Of a stretch of DNA of 50,855 nucleotides, positions 38,927 through 47,674 are shown one piece after another (the first letter of the stretch is position 1; the number at the start of each line of letters is the position of its first letter). The stretch covers positions 1-50,855 of the forward strand of contig JAJBTQ010000014.1 of assembly GCA_020860755.1 (NCBI GenBank), read 5' to 3'. The notes beneath the pieces are model-generated. The model made no database searches and was not told the origin of the DNA. It saw nothing but the letters and a program-made list of their open reading frames with translations. The stretch is from Lachnospiraceae bacterium (GTDB lineage: Bacteria; Bacillota; Clostridia; Lachnospirales; Lachnospiraceae). The position numbers and the translations under genes are program-made.

Positions 38927-40750
38927 ATGGATGCACTGCTCAAATTTATCACATGCGGCAGTGTGGATGACGGAAAGTCTACACTGATCGGACATATGCT
39001 CTACGATGCGAAGCTCATCTTTGCGGACCAGGAACGGGCGCTGGAATTGGATTCCAGAGTCGGTTCGCGCTCAGGCAAGATCGATTACAGCCTTCTCCTT
39101 GACGGCCTCATGGCCGAGCGGGAGCAGGGGATCACGATCGATGTGGCCTATCGCTATTTTACGACGGAAAACCGCTCCTTTATTGTCGCGGACACGCCGG
39201 GACATGAGGAATATACGCGGAATATGGCTGTAGGCGCTTCGTTTGCGGACCTGGCTGTCATTTTAGTGGACGCGAGTCAGGGTGTTTTAACCCAGACAAG
39301 GCGTCACACGCGTATCTGCTCACTGATGGGTATCAAGCACTTTGTGTTTGCCATCAACAAGATGGATCTCATCAATTACGAAAAGACAAAATACGACAAG
39401 ATCGAGAAAAATATAAAGATCCTGCTGGCAGAGTTTGACTACAAGACGGCAGTGATGATCCCCGTCTCCGCCACGGAGGGAGACAACATCACCGTAAAGT
39501 CTTCACGGATGCCGTGGTATAAGGGGCCGACCCTTTTGTCCTATCTGGAAACGATCGACGTGAAAGAGGATCCGGCGGAGACCGGCTTTACGATGCCCGT
39601 GCAGCGCGTCTGCCGGCCGAACCACACCTTCCGCGGATTTCAGGGACAGATCGAGAGCGGCAGCATATCCACCGGCGATGAAGTGACTGTTCTTCCGAGC
39701 GGGGAGCGCGCGGCGGTGGCTTTGATCTATCGGGGCTTCGACGAAGTGCCGACTGCGTCTGCCGGCATGGCGGCGACGATCCAGCTCGACTCCGAGATTG
39801 ATGTCTCCCGCGGCTGTGTTCTTGTAAAGGATGCCGAAGAGTGTGTCAGCCACATGTTTGAGGCGACACTTTTGTGGATGGATGACAGTACCCTGATGGA
39901 GGGGAGAAACTATCTGCTGAAACTCGGCACACAGCGGGTGCCGGCCACAGTCATGCGGATCAAGTACAAGATCGACGTGAACACCGGCGAAGAGCTCAAT
40001 GCCGACACGATCTATAAAAACGAGATCGCGCGCTGCGATATCGCGGTCTCCACACGGGTCGTCTTCGACCGCTTTGAAAAGAACAATGCACTTGGATCCC
40101 TGATCTTAATCGACCGGGTCTCCCACATGACTTCCGCCTGCGGCGTCATCGAGCACACGTTGAACCGCGGGCATAACCTGACATGGCAGGATACGGATAT
40201 CACCCGGGAGTTCCGTGAGAACCAGCTCGGACAGCAGGCGAGGACCATTTGGTTTACCGGCTTGTCCGGCGCCGGCAAGTCTGCGCTGGCCAATGGCCTT
40301 GAGAAGCGGCTGGCCGCCATGGGCAGGCATACGATGCTCTTAGACGGAGATAATGTCCGCATGGGTTTAAACCGGAACCTGGGCTTCAGGGAGCAGGACC
40401 GGATCGAAAATATCCGGAGGATCGCGGAGGTTTCCAAGCTCTTAAACGATGCAGGTCTGATCGTGTTAAACGCGTTTATTTCCCCCTTTAACCGCGACCG
40501 GAAGCAGGCGCGAGAGATCATCGGGAACGCCTATATCGAGGTCTATGTCAGCACACCGATCGAGGAGTGCGAGCGTCGGGATGTAAAAGGTCTTTACAAA
40601 AAGGCCCGCGAGGGAGAGTTGGACAACTTTACCGGCATCACGAGCCCGTACGAGGTACCGGAGCACCCGGATATCGTGATCGACACCAGCAAAGGAACGC
40701 TGGAGGAGTGTGTTGACGAACTGCTCGAGCAGCTGATGGATCTTTTGTGA
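38927..40750 (+). CDS. CysN-CysC fusion: sulfate adenylyltransferase GTPase subunit plus APS kinase
   Basis: A 607-residue fusion. The N-terminal part is an EF-Tu-like GTPase: G1 GSVDDGKS (11-18), G3 DTPGHEEY from residue 89, G4 NKMD, then two beta-barrel domains. GTP hydrolysis by this part drives APS formation by CysD. From about residue 430 comes APS kinase, with Walker A GLSGAGKS at 445-452 and LLDGDNVRMGLNRNLGF, which phosphorylates APS to PAPS. The fusion is a known arrangement in many bacteria. It begins directly at the cysD stop. No PAPS/APS reductase or sulfotransferase is nearby, so the fate of PAPS is not visible here. Confidence 0.95.
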   Translation: MDALLKFITCGSVDDGKSTLIGHMLYDAKLIFADQERALELDSRVGSRSGKIDYSLLLDGLMAEREQGITIDVAYRYFTTENRSFIVADTPGHEEYTRNMAVGASFADLAVILVDASQGVLTQTRRHTRICSLMGIKHFVFAINKMDLINYEKTKYDKIEKNIKILLAEFDYKTAVMIPVSATEGDNITVKSSRMPWYKGPTLLSYLETIDVKEDPAETGFTMPVQRVCRPNHTFRGFQGQIESGSISTGDEVTVLPSGERAAVALIYRGFDEVPTASAGMAATIQLDSEIDVSRGCVLVKDAEECVSHMFEATLLWMDDSTLMEGRNYLLKLGTQRVPATVMRIKYKIDVNTGEELNADTIYKNEIARCDIAVSTRVVFDRFEKNNALGSLILIDRVSHMTSACGVIEHTLNRGHNLTWQDTDITREFRENQLGQQARTIWFTGLSGAGKSALANGLEKRLAAMGRHTMLLDGDNVRMGLNRNLGFREQDRIENIRRIAEVSKLLNDAGLIVLNAFISPFNRDRKQAREIIGNAYIEVYVSTPIEECERRDVKGLYKKAREGELDNFTGITSPYEVPEHPDIVIDTSKGTLEECVDELLEQLMDLL

Positions 40751-40828
40751 GAACCAAAGCGTGAAATGCCGGGATGTTTTTAAAAGCGGGAATGCTGTGG
40801 CATCATTTGAGATAGAGGAGATAAAACT

Positions 40829-42187
40829 GTGGGTAAATACTTTGGAACAGACGGCTTCCGTGGCGAGGCCAACGTGACACTGACAGTAGAACACGCGTAC
40901 AAGGTGGGCCGCTTTTTGGGATGGTATTATGAAAAGCTGTCCGGGAGACCTGCAAAGGTCGTGATCGGAAAGGACACCAGGAGATCGAGCTATATGTTTG
41001 AGTACGCACTCTCGGCCGGGCTGACCGCTTCCGGTGCAGACGCCTATCTGCTGCACGTAACGACCACGCCGTCCGTATCCTATGTGGTGCGCACGGATGA
41101 CTTTGACTGTGGCATTATGATCTCCGCCAGCCACAATCCCTATTACGATAACGGGATTAAATTGATCAACGGAAAAGGCGAAAAGATGGACGAGGAGACC
41201 ATCGCCTATATCGAGGATTATTTAGACGGTCATGTGAGCCTGTTCGGAGAGGAGTTTGATGAGCTCCCGTTTGCCGTCCGGGCCGGGATCGGCCGCACCG
41301 TGGACTATTCTGCGGGGCGAAACCGCTATGTCGGCTATCTGATCTCTCTGGCGATCTACTCTTTTAAAGACAAGCGCGTCGGCCTTGACTGTGCCAACGG
41401 CAGTGCCTGGATGATCGCAAAGAATGTGTTTGACGCGCTCGGCGCGAAGACTTATGTGATCGGAGCCGAGCCGGACGGGACCAACATCAATGAGGATGCC
41501 GGATCCATACACATAGAAGCGCTGCAGCAGCTTGTGCGCGAGAACCAGCTGGATGTGGGATTTGCCTACGACGGCGACGCGGATCGCTGCATCGCGGTGG
41601 ATGAAAACGGGGATGTCGTTAACGGGGATCAGATCCTCTATATCTACGGCAAATATATGAAGGAGAGGGGCAAGCTGTTAAACAATACGGTTGTGACGAC
41701 GGTCATGTCCAACTTCGGACTCTACAAAGCGTTTGATCAGGCAGATATCGGATACGAAAAGACCGATGTCGGCGATAAATATGTCTATGAGAATATGCAG
41801 CAAAACGGACACCGCCTCGGCGGCGAGCAGTCCGGCCACATCATATTCTCAAAATATGCGACCACCGGCGATGGGATCCTGACCTCCATCAAGATCATGG
41901 AGGTGATCCTGGCGAAAAAGATGCCGCTGTCAAAACTGGCAGAGCCGGTCCGGATCTATCCGCAGGTCTTAAAGAACATCCAGGTTGAGAGCAAACAGGA
42001 AGTGTTATGTGCTCCGGCTGTACAGGAGGCTGTCCGCAGCGTGGAGGAGGAGCTCGGCGATACCGGCCGGATCCTCGTCAGGGAGAGCGGAACAGAGCCG
42101 CTCATCCGCGTTATGGTGGAGGCGGAGTCTGAGGATGCGTGCGAGACCTATGTAGAGCAGGTGCTCGAGGTGATCCGGAATTTATAA
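40829..42187 (+). CDS. glmM: Phosphoglucosamine mutase
   Basis: Interconverts glucosamine 6-phosphate and glucosamine 1-phosphate on the way to UDP-GlcNAc and peptidoglycan. The 452-residue protein starts MGKYFGTDGFRGEAN. It has the phosphoserine loop ISASHNPYYDNG with Ser101 as phosphate carrier, the metal loop AYDGDADRCIAVD, the sugar loop LGGEQSGHI and the phosphate-binding RESGTEPLIRVMVE. Start is GTG at 40829 behind AGAGGAG. In many Firmicutes it lies directly after cdaR and its product inhibits CdaA; here ptsH, cysD and cysNC intervene. Confidence 0.95.
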   Translation: MGKYFGTDGFRGEANVTLTVEHAYKVGRFLGWYYEKLSGRPAKVVIGKDTRRSSYMFEYALSAGLTASGADAYLLHVTTTPSVSYVVRTDDFDCGIMISASHNPYYDNGIKLINGKGEKMDEETIAYIEDYLDGHVSLFGEEFDELPFAVRAGIGRTVDYSAGRNRYVGYLISLAIYSFKDKRVGLDCANGSAWMIAKNVFDALGAKTYVIGAEPDGTNINEDAGSIHIEALQQLVRENQLDVGFAYDGDADRCIAVDENGDVVNGDQILYIYGKYMKERGKLLNNTVVTTVMSNFGLYKAFDQADIGYEKTDVGDKYVYENMQQNGHRLGGEQSGHIIFSKYATTGDGILTSIKIMEVILAKKMPLSKLAEPVRIYPQVLKNIQVESKQEVLCAPAVQEAVRSVEEELGDTGRILVRESGTEPLIRVMVEAESEDACETYVEQVLEVIRNL

Positions 42188-42207
42188 AAGAAAGGTAGGT
42201 GAGGCGT

Positions 42208-43333
42208 GTGGTCGAGTTGGATAATTTTAAGACAACTATGAACGAATACCGTCACCCGCTGCAGGAAGTAAGGGATTCACTTTAACCTCTCTTACAAGGA
42301 ACAGCGGATAGAAGAACTGGAAAGAGAAATGGAAGCGCCGGATTTTTGGAATGATCCGGAGCGCTCCCAGCAGATGACAAAAGAACTAAAGAGCATGAAG
42401 CAGGATGTTCAGACGTACGACGAACTGCAGTCCATGGCGGACGACATCGACACTATGATCGAGCTGGGATATGAGGAGAACGATGATTCTCTGATCCCGG
42501 AGATCGGGGAGATGATCGACGAGTTTGAGCATACCTTCGACAGTATCCGAATGAAGACGCTGCTCTCCGGTGAGTTTGACGCGGACAACGCGATCCTGAC
42601 CCTTCACGCCGGCGCCGGAGGGACCGAAGCCTGCGACTGGGCGGATATGCTGTACCGCATGTACAGCCGTTGGGCAGTCGCGAAGGGCTATGACCTCGAG
42701 GTGCTGGATTTTATGGACGGCGACGAGGCAGGCCTTAAGTCGATCACATTCCAGGTAAACGGCGAGAATGCATACGGATACTTAAAGTCTGAGAAGGGCG
42801 TACACCGACTGGTGCGCATCTCCCCGTTCAACGCGGCGGGCAAGCGCCAGACCTCCTTCGCGTCCTGTGACGTGATGCCGGAACTGGAGGAAGATCTGGA
42901 AGTCGAGATCAATGACGAGGATTTAAAGATCGACACCTACCGGGCCAGCGGGGCCGGCGGACAGCACATCAACAAGACGTCCTCGGCAGTTCGCATCACG
43001 CATCTTCCGACCGGGATCGTGGTTCAGTGTCAGAATGAACGCTCGCAGTTCATGAACAAGGACAAGGCGATGAAGATCTTAAAATCCAGGCTCTACCTGC
43101 TGAAACTGCAGGAAAACAAAGAGCGCGTGGATGAGGTCCGCGGGGAGCTGACTGACATCGCGTGGGGCAACCAGATCCGCTCCTACGTCATGCAGCCCTA
43201 CAAGATGGTCAAGGATCTTCGCACCAACGAGGAGACCGGAAATGTAGATGCAGTCATGGACGGGGATATCGACCGCTTTATCAATGCGTATCTGAAGTGG
43301 GTCGCGCTGGGAGAACCGGACATGAATCAATAA
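42208..43333 (+). CDS. prfB: Peptide chain release factor 2, read through a +1 frameshift
   Basis: Releases peptides at UAA and UGA codons. The gene is split: a GTG at 42208 opens a 25-codon leader ending CTT TAA at 42280-42285. A +1 shift on CTT then continues with AAC at 42284 to the stop at 43333, giving 374 residues. With this reconstruction the tripeptide SPF falls at 205-207 and GGQ at 250-252, the same numbers as in E. coli RF2, which supports the joined reading. The shifted sequence continues LNLSYKEQRIEELEREME, a normal RF2 continuation. TAAGG at 42269-42273 supplies an internal Shine-Dalgarno-like stimulator. The stop in the slip site is TAA rather than TGA. A tRNA anticodon-like domain swap or pseudogene is not suggested. 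Confidence 0.93.
42269..42286 (+). other. prfB: +1 programmed frameshift site of prfB with TAA stop
   Basis: The elements are TAAGG (42269-42273), GATTCA, the slippery CTT (42280-42282) and TAA (42283-42285) followed by C. Aligned on the anti-Shine-Dalgarno complement TAAGGAGGT, the end of the duplex register falls two bases before CTT, matching E. coli AGGGGGT-AT-CTT. Only the stop codon departs from the canonical CTT-TGA-C. Confidence 0.85.
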
Positions 43334-43361
43334 GTATTTCGTACAGGCAGGAAAGTAAGTT

Positions 43362-44564
43362 ATGATAAAGATTGCTGTGATGGGCTACGGGACCATCGGT
43401 TCCGGAGTCGTGGAAGTATTGGAAAAAAACAGAGACATCATCGCTAAGAGGGCAGGAGATGAGATTACAGTCAAGTATATCCTGGACCTCCGCGAGTTTC
43501 CGGGGGATCCCCATGAGGATATCCTGGTCCATGATTATGAGATCATCCGCTCGGATCCGGAGATCCTTGCCGTGGTCGAATGCATGGGAGGCGTGGAGCC
43601 GGCCCACACGTTTGCCCGGGAGGCGATCCTGGCGGGCAAGCATTTTGCCACCTCAAACAAGGCACTGATCGCGGAGTACGGACCGGAGCTCATCGCCCTT
43701 GCGCAGGAGCGGAATTTAAACTGCCTGTTTGAGGCCAGCGTGGGTGGAGGGATTCCCATTATCCGACCCTTAAACAGCTGCCTGACCGCTGACGTGATCG
43801 AGGAGATCTCCGGCATCCTAAACGGTACGACCAACTATATGATGACAAAGATGTCCGAGGAGGGATCGGAGTTTGATGAGGTCTTAAAAGATGCCCAGCA
43901 GAAAGGATTTGCCGAGGCTGACCCGACAGCGGATATCGAGGGATATGACGCCTGCCGGAAGATCGCGATCTTAACCTCCCTGATCTGCGGAAATCAGGTC
44001 GACTACGAGGACATCCCCACACAGGGCATCTCCGGGATCACCGCGACCGACATCCGCTATGCGACTGCTATGGGAAGAAAGATCAAGCTGATCGCTTCAA
44101 GCTACAAGACCGAGAACGGTTACTGCGCGTTTGTAGCGCCGGTCATGCTGGCGCCCGGCAATGCGCTGCACGGTGTGGACGGTGTCTTCAATGCGATCTT
44201 TGTCAAGGGGAATATGCTCGGTGACGCGATGTTTTACGGGAGCGGTGCCGGCAAGTTGCCGACGGCCAGCGCTGTCGTGGCCGATATCGTGGATATCGTA
44301 CGGCACAAAAATGTGAGTATTACGATGCAGTGGTCTGCCGACAAGATGGTGCTGGAGGATGCCAGACAGCTCTCCTGCCGCTATTTCGTGCGGACAACGT
44401 CCGCAAAGGATCGGATCGGAGAGGCCTTTGGACCGGTTCAGTACGTAAGCGCCGAGGGGATCACGGGTGAGACCGCGTTTGTCACAGAGGAGATGGATGG
44501 GTTCGCGTTTGAAGAAAGGCTTGCCGGACTGAAAGGCGTACGGCAGTGGATCCGTGTAAATTAA
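43362..44564 (+). CDS. hom: Homoserine dehydrogenase
   Basis: NAD(P)H-dependent reduction of aspartate semialdehyde to homoserine, leading to threonine and methionine. In 400 residues there is an N-terminal Rossmann motif GYGTIGSGVVEVL, the catalytic region TSNKALIAEYG, the family signature SGILNGTTNYMMTKM and the DPTADIEGYDACRKIAIL substrate motif. The remaining C-terminal segment (about 335-400) looks like a short ACT domain, so allosteric control is possible but not certain. Starts 28 bp after prfB and ends at a strong bidirectional terminator. Confidence 0.95.
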   Translation: MIKIAVMGYGTIGSGVVEVLEKNRDIIAKRAGDEITVKYILDLREFPGDPHEDILVHDYEIIRSDPEILAVVECMGGVEPAHTFAREAILAGKHFATSNKALIAEYGPELIALAQERNLNCLFEASVGGGIPIIRPLNSCLTADVIEEISGILNGTTNYMMTKMSEEGSEFDEVLKDAQQKGFAEADPTADIEGYDACRKIAILTSLICGNQVDYEDIPTQGISGITATDIRYATAMGRKIKLIASSYKTENGYCAFVAPVMLAPGNALHGVDGVFNAIFVKGNMLGDAMFYGSGAGKLPTASAVVADIVDIVRHKNVSITMQWSADKMVLEDARQLSCRYFVRTTSAKDRIGEAFGPVQYVSAEGITGETAFVTEEMDGFAFEERLAGLKGVRQWIRVN

Positions 44565-44591
44565 ATAAGTTTTTCTAAGAGACTTTAGATG

Positions 44592-44660
44592 GAAATAAAA
44601 AAGGGCTGTCGTACCCACCGATTGATATGTGATCTGGTGGCAGATGCGACGGCCCGTTTT
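44592..44660. terminator. Bidirectional terminator between hom and the convergent membrane gene
   Basis: GGGCTGTCG (44603-44611) pairs with CGACGGCCC (44647-44655), enclosing CCACC/GGTGG. On the + strand GTTTTGC follows; on the - strand the stem is followed by six T then ATT (44602-44594), which is stronger. It can end both converging transcripts. Confidence 0.8.
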
Positions 44661-44674
44661 GCTGTCTGTGGTTT

Positions 44675-45445
44675 TTATGCTTTTTGTTCATTCTCTCCGG
44701 CTGTTGCAGAGATATGGTCCAGATAAAAGCAGGCTATGCTCTGGTGGATATAAGGTACGACCCACAAAAGCGCGAGCCCGAATGAGAGGATGCAAAAGAC
44801 GATCCACCCTAAGAATGTGAGGATCAGCAAAAACAGCTGCCATTTCCTGCGATGCATGATCTCTCTGCTCTTTTTTTGGGCTTCCCGCATGCGCAGATTC
44901 GTGTTATCCAGGAGAATAAAGACGGTCAGCGCCCAGGCGTGCAGGATATAGACGAAGAGGATGATCCCGGCCAGCAGGACAAAATGACCGATGATCATCA
45001 GGGTCCTCATCACCACTTCTACCTCCCTGGTGTCAAAGGAGATCGACACGGAAAAAAGGAGACAGAGCAATCCCGGAAGCAGGCAGGCCACTCCTATGAC
45101 TGCCCGGAGCAGATCGAAGCCGACAAACTTGCCCGGTTGATTGAGAAATGCGTATAATATGTCACGGGCAACAGGTTTTCGGTTCCGGGCCAGCTGCAGG
45201 TGAATGCGTGATACGCCGGCGAATAAGAGCATACCGATTATGAATACGATCACAAAGCCGATCACGCCGATCACGATCCGGGGGATGGCTGAAAAGTAGA
45301 CACCCTGCATGATCATATTTGTGAACGGGATATTTACGAACAGCCATACGATCACGGTCAAAAGCAGGCCTCCCACGACAGATCTGTAATGTCCCAGAAG
45401 GTTGCCCCGTGCGCAGGATCTCAATTGTGTCTTTGTCATATACAT
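44675..45445 (-). CDS. DUF975 family integral membrane protein
   Basis: 256 residues from the chosen start (two nearby ATGs, 45445 and 45439, are equally good). The N-terminal TKTQLRSCARGNLLGHYRSV motif, then helices near 25-45, 60-85, 115-140, 155-180 and 210-235, match the DUF975 family of five-to-six-helix proteins common in Clostridia. The loop before the last helix contains REAQKKSREIMHRRKWQLFLL, a hallmark stretch. Function is unknown. The frame is open further upstream, but the extra residues overlap the gap after the next gene and resemble nothing in the family. It lies 40 bp downstream of the second - strand gene and is likely its operon partner. Confidence 0.85.
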   Translation of the reverse strand: MYMTKTQLRSCARGNLLGHYRSVVGGLLLTVIVWLFVNIPFTNMIMQGVYFSAIPRIVIGVIGFVIVFIIGMLLFAGVSRIHLQLARNRKPVARDILYAFLNQPGKFVGFDLLRAVIGVACLLPGLLCLLFSVSISFDTREVEVVMRTLMIIGHFVLLAGIILFVYILHAWALTVFILLDNTNLRMREAQKKSREIMHRRKWQLFLLILTFLGWIVFCILSFGLALLWVVPYIHQSIACFYLDHISATAGENEQKA

Positions 45446-45485
45446 TATAAAAACAGCTTCTTTCTCTAAACCATGGCCGACATAT

Positions 45486-45860
45486 CTAAAGGTCGTCGGT
45501 TCCATAGAACTGATCAATGGTGTAGGAGTTGTAAAAATTCTCAAGGCTTCCGTAATCTCTCATAAGGACAGACATACTGTAGATGATCATGATCGCGCCG
45601 ATGACAGCGGCGATGATGCCGATGACGCGGCCATAGATCGCAGGTCTCTCCACCCGGGACTTTGAACCCCTGGCGAGGAAGGAAAACAGGATGGCCAGGG
45701 AGCCAAAGAAAATGGCAAAGAAGCCGGTTACAATACAAAAAAGTCCGATGACCCCACAGACCAAAGAGGCGATGACCATTGGAGACATCCTCCTCGAGGG
45801 CTGACCGGAATTCGGGGTCTGCGGACCCTGCTGTTGATTGTTAGTCCAATCATCATTCAT
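45486..45860 (-). CDS. DUF4190-like small membrane protein
   Basis: 124 residues: a Gln/Asn/Pro-rich soluble N-terminus, then two hydrophobic helices (VIASLVCGVIGLFCIVTGF and IIAAVIGAIMIIYSMSVLM) around a small basic loop, then a polar acidic tail. This matches the common Gram-positive two-helix DUF4190-type proteins whose function is unknown. It shares a promoter with the DUF975 gene downstream. GAGG on the - strand lies eight bases before the ATG. Confidence 0.75.
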   Translation of the reverse strand: MNDDWTNNQQQGPQTPNSGQPSRRMSPMVIASLVCGVIGLFCIVTGFFAIFFGSLAILFSFLARGSKSRVERPAIYGRVIGIIAAVIGAIMIIYSMSVLMRDYGSLENFYNSYTIDQFYGTDDL

Positions 45861-45892
45861 AGCGGTTACCTCATATTTACTCCTAAATCCCT

Positions 45893-45921
45893 ATTCTAAC
45901 ATTATGGTTGGAAAATGACAA
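45893..45921 (-). promoter_or_regulatory. Promoter for the DUF4190/DUF975 pair
   Basis: On the - strand TTGTCA (45921-45916), a 17-bp spacer and TAGAAT (45898-45893), each matching five of six consensus bases. It is divergent to the tsaE promoter with 21 bp between the -35 boxes. Confidence 0.75.
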
Positions 45922-45942
45922 TAGAGGGCGGTCAGGTTGCGA

Positions 45943-45971
45943 TTGCAAAAACGAGAAAAGTGTACTACAAT
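45943..45971 (+). promoter_or_regulatory. Promoter for the tsaE operon
   Basis: TTGCAA (45943-45948), a 17-bp spacer and TACAAT (45966-45971), with the start codon 33 bp downstream. Confidence 0.75.
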
Positions 45972-46003
45972 CACTTTGAAAAAGAGCAAAGAGAGATATT
46001 TCA

Positions 46004-46438
46004 ATGAATACAGAGACCTTTTCCGCGAAGGAGACCTTCGCGCTCGGAGAAAAACTGGGACAGGCCGCAAAGGTCGGAGATGTGTATACGCTGGTGGGAG
46101 ATCTGGGCGCAGGAAAGACGGTGTTTACGCAAGGGTTTGCCCGGGGGCTTGGCGTTACTGAGCCGGTTAACAGCCCGACGTTTACGATCCTTCAGGTCTA
46201 CGACACAGGGCGGCTTCCGCTTTTTCATTTTGATGTATACCGGATCGAGGATGCAGACGAGATGGACGAGATCGGCTGGGAGGACTGTGTATACGGAGAT
46301 GGCGTGAGCATCATCGAGTGGGCTGACCGCATTCGGGAGATCCTGCCGGAGTCCTGCAGGGAGATCCGGATCGGAAAGGATCCGGAAAAGGGATTCAACT
46401 ACCGCAGGATCACGGTCGATGATGTGCGGGAAGGATAG
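46004..46438 (+). CDS. tsaE: tRNA threonylcarbamoyladenosine biosynthesis ATPase TsaE
   Basis: ATPase that resets the TsaB-TsaD complex during t6A37 tRNA modification. The 144-residue protein has Walker A GDLGAGKTVFTQG near residues 29-36, the switch-like NSPTFTILQVY, and the HFDVYRI segment followed by WADRI. Normal length. AGAGAGATATTTCA precedes the ATG. It opens an operon with tsaB 26 bp downstream. Confidence 0.95.
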   Translation: MNTETFSAKETFALGEKLGQAAKVGDVYTLVGDLGAGKTVFTQGFARGLGVTEPVNSPTFTILQVYDTGRLPLFHFDVYRIEDADEMDEIGWEDCVYGDGVSIIEWADRIREILPESCREIRIGKDPEKGFNYRRITVDDVREG

Positions 46439-46464
46439 GAACACAACGAAGGAGATAAGGCTGC

Positions 46465-47181
46465 ATGAAGATTCTGGCAGTGGACAGCTCCGGGCTGGTC
46501 GCAAGCGTTGCCGTCGTCGAGGATGACACTCTGCTCGGGGAATATACCGTAAATTATAAGAAGACGCACTCACAGACGCTGCTTCCCATGCTGGACGAAG
46601 TGGCAAAGATGATCGAGTTGGATTTAGACACTGTGGATGCTATTGCGGTGGCGGCGGGGCCGGGTTCCTTTACCGGACTCCGTATCGGTTCCGCCACGGC
46701 CAAGGGGCTGGGTCTTGCGATGGACAAGCCGATGATCCATGTCCCTACTATAGATGCGCTGGCCTGTAATCTGTGGGGGTCAGGAGATCTGGTCTGTCCG
46801 CTGATGGACGCCAGACGTGATCAGGTATACACCGGGATATACCGGCTTTGTGACCACAGGCTTGAAGCCCTTGTCGCACAGTGCGCCATCAGCATTGAAG
46901 AGATCATACAAAAGGGGAACGAACTGGGTGAGCCGATCGTGTTTCTGGGAGACGGTGTCAGTGTGTTTTCCGATTATATAGAGGAACACTGTGAGGTGCC
47001 ATACAGCTATGCGCCGGCACATATGAACCGGCAAAGGGCCGGAGCGGTCGCATGGCTCGGCCTGCAGTACGCGAAGGCAGGCAGATTTGAGACGGCGGCG
47101 GAGCACAGCCCCGACTATCTGCGGATGTCTCAGGCGGAGCGGGAACGGCTCGCCCGCCAAAATAAGGCCGAAGAATCATGA
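46465..47181 (+). CDS. tsaB: tRNA threonylcarbamoyladenosine biosynthesis protein TsaB
   Basis: Actin-fold partner of TsaD in t6A synthesis. The 238-residue protein opens MKILAVDSSGLVASVAVVED and has KKTHSQTLLPMLDEV and the diagnostic AAGPGSFTGLRIGSATAKGL, followed by PLMDARRDQVYTGIY. Its stop overlaps rimI (ATGA), indicating coupled translation. AAGGAGATAAGGCTGC precedes the ATG. Confidence 0.96.
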   Translation: MKILAVDSSGLVASVAVVEDDTLLGEYTVNYKKTHSQTLLPMLDEVAKMIELDLDTVDAIAVAAGPGSFTGLRIGSATAKGLGLAMDKPMIHVPTIDALACNLWGSGDLVCPLMDARRDQVYTGIYRLCDHRLEALVAQCAISIEEIIQKGNELGEPIVFLGDGVSVFSDYIEEHCEVPYSYAPAHMNRQRAGAVAWLGLQYAKAGRFETAAEHSPDYLRMSQAERERLARQNKAEES

Positions 47182-47654
47182 CAGGAAAAGTGAGAGAACA
47201 AGAAGCACGGCCGGAAATCCTGGTCAGAAAAATGGAGTGGGATGATGTCCCGGATGTGGCGGCACTCGAGAGGTCAATCTTTTCCGAGCCATGGACACAG
47301 CGTGGATTTGAGCAGGCAATTGCCATGGAGCAGAACCTCTTCCTTGTGGCTGAAGAGCCGGACGGACCGATCGCCGGTTACTGCGGGCTCTATGCCGCCG
47401 GAGATGAGGGTGAGATCACGAATGTGGCCGTTTCGATAAAAATGCGCCGGCAGGGAATCGGAGAGACCATGCTTGAGGAGATTTTAAAGATGGCCGGGGA
47501 GCAGGGCTTAAGTCAGATCTTTTTAGAGGTCCGCGAGTCCAACGTCGGGGCAATCTGTCTGTATGAAAAGTTTGGTTTTGAACCCTGCGGAAGGCGTATA
47601 AACTTTTACCGCTGGCCTGATGAGGACGCCCTGTGCATGAGGTGCGAGATTTAA
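47178..47654 (+). CDS. rimI: RimI-type ribosomal protein N-acetyltransferase
   Basis: GNAT acetyltransferase of 158 residues, likely acting on ribosomal protein S18 or a related N-terminus. The opening VRKMEWDDVPDVAALERSIF, the acetyl-CoA loop VSIKMRRQGIGETML (RRQGIG is the Q/RxxGxG motif) and the C-terminal LEVRESNVGAICLYEKFGF are typical. It is placed between tsaB and rnz with a 4-bp overlap to tsaB. rimI is often found in this tRNA-modification cluster. Confidence 0.93.
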   Translation: MTGKVREQEARPEILVRKMEWDDVPDVAALERSIFSEPWTQRGFEQAIAMEQNLFLVAEEPDGPIAGYCGLYAAGDEGEITNVAVSIKMRRQGIGETMLEEILKMAGEQGLSQIFLEVRESNVGAICLYEKFGFEPCGRRINFYRWPDEDALCMRCEI

Positions 47655-47674
47655 GAGTTGGAAGGAACAACGTT

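Noticed and set aside
42208-43333. prfB as a broken pseudogene
   Set aside because: The leader, slippery CTT, stimulator spacing and continuous RF2 downstream are those of a functional programmed frameshift; the only odd part is the TAA.
45439-45544. Upstream extension of the DUF975 gene to 45544
   Set aside because: It runs into the preceding gene's 3' end on the - strand and the residues do not match the family's usual start.
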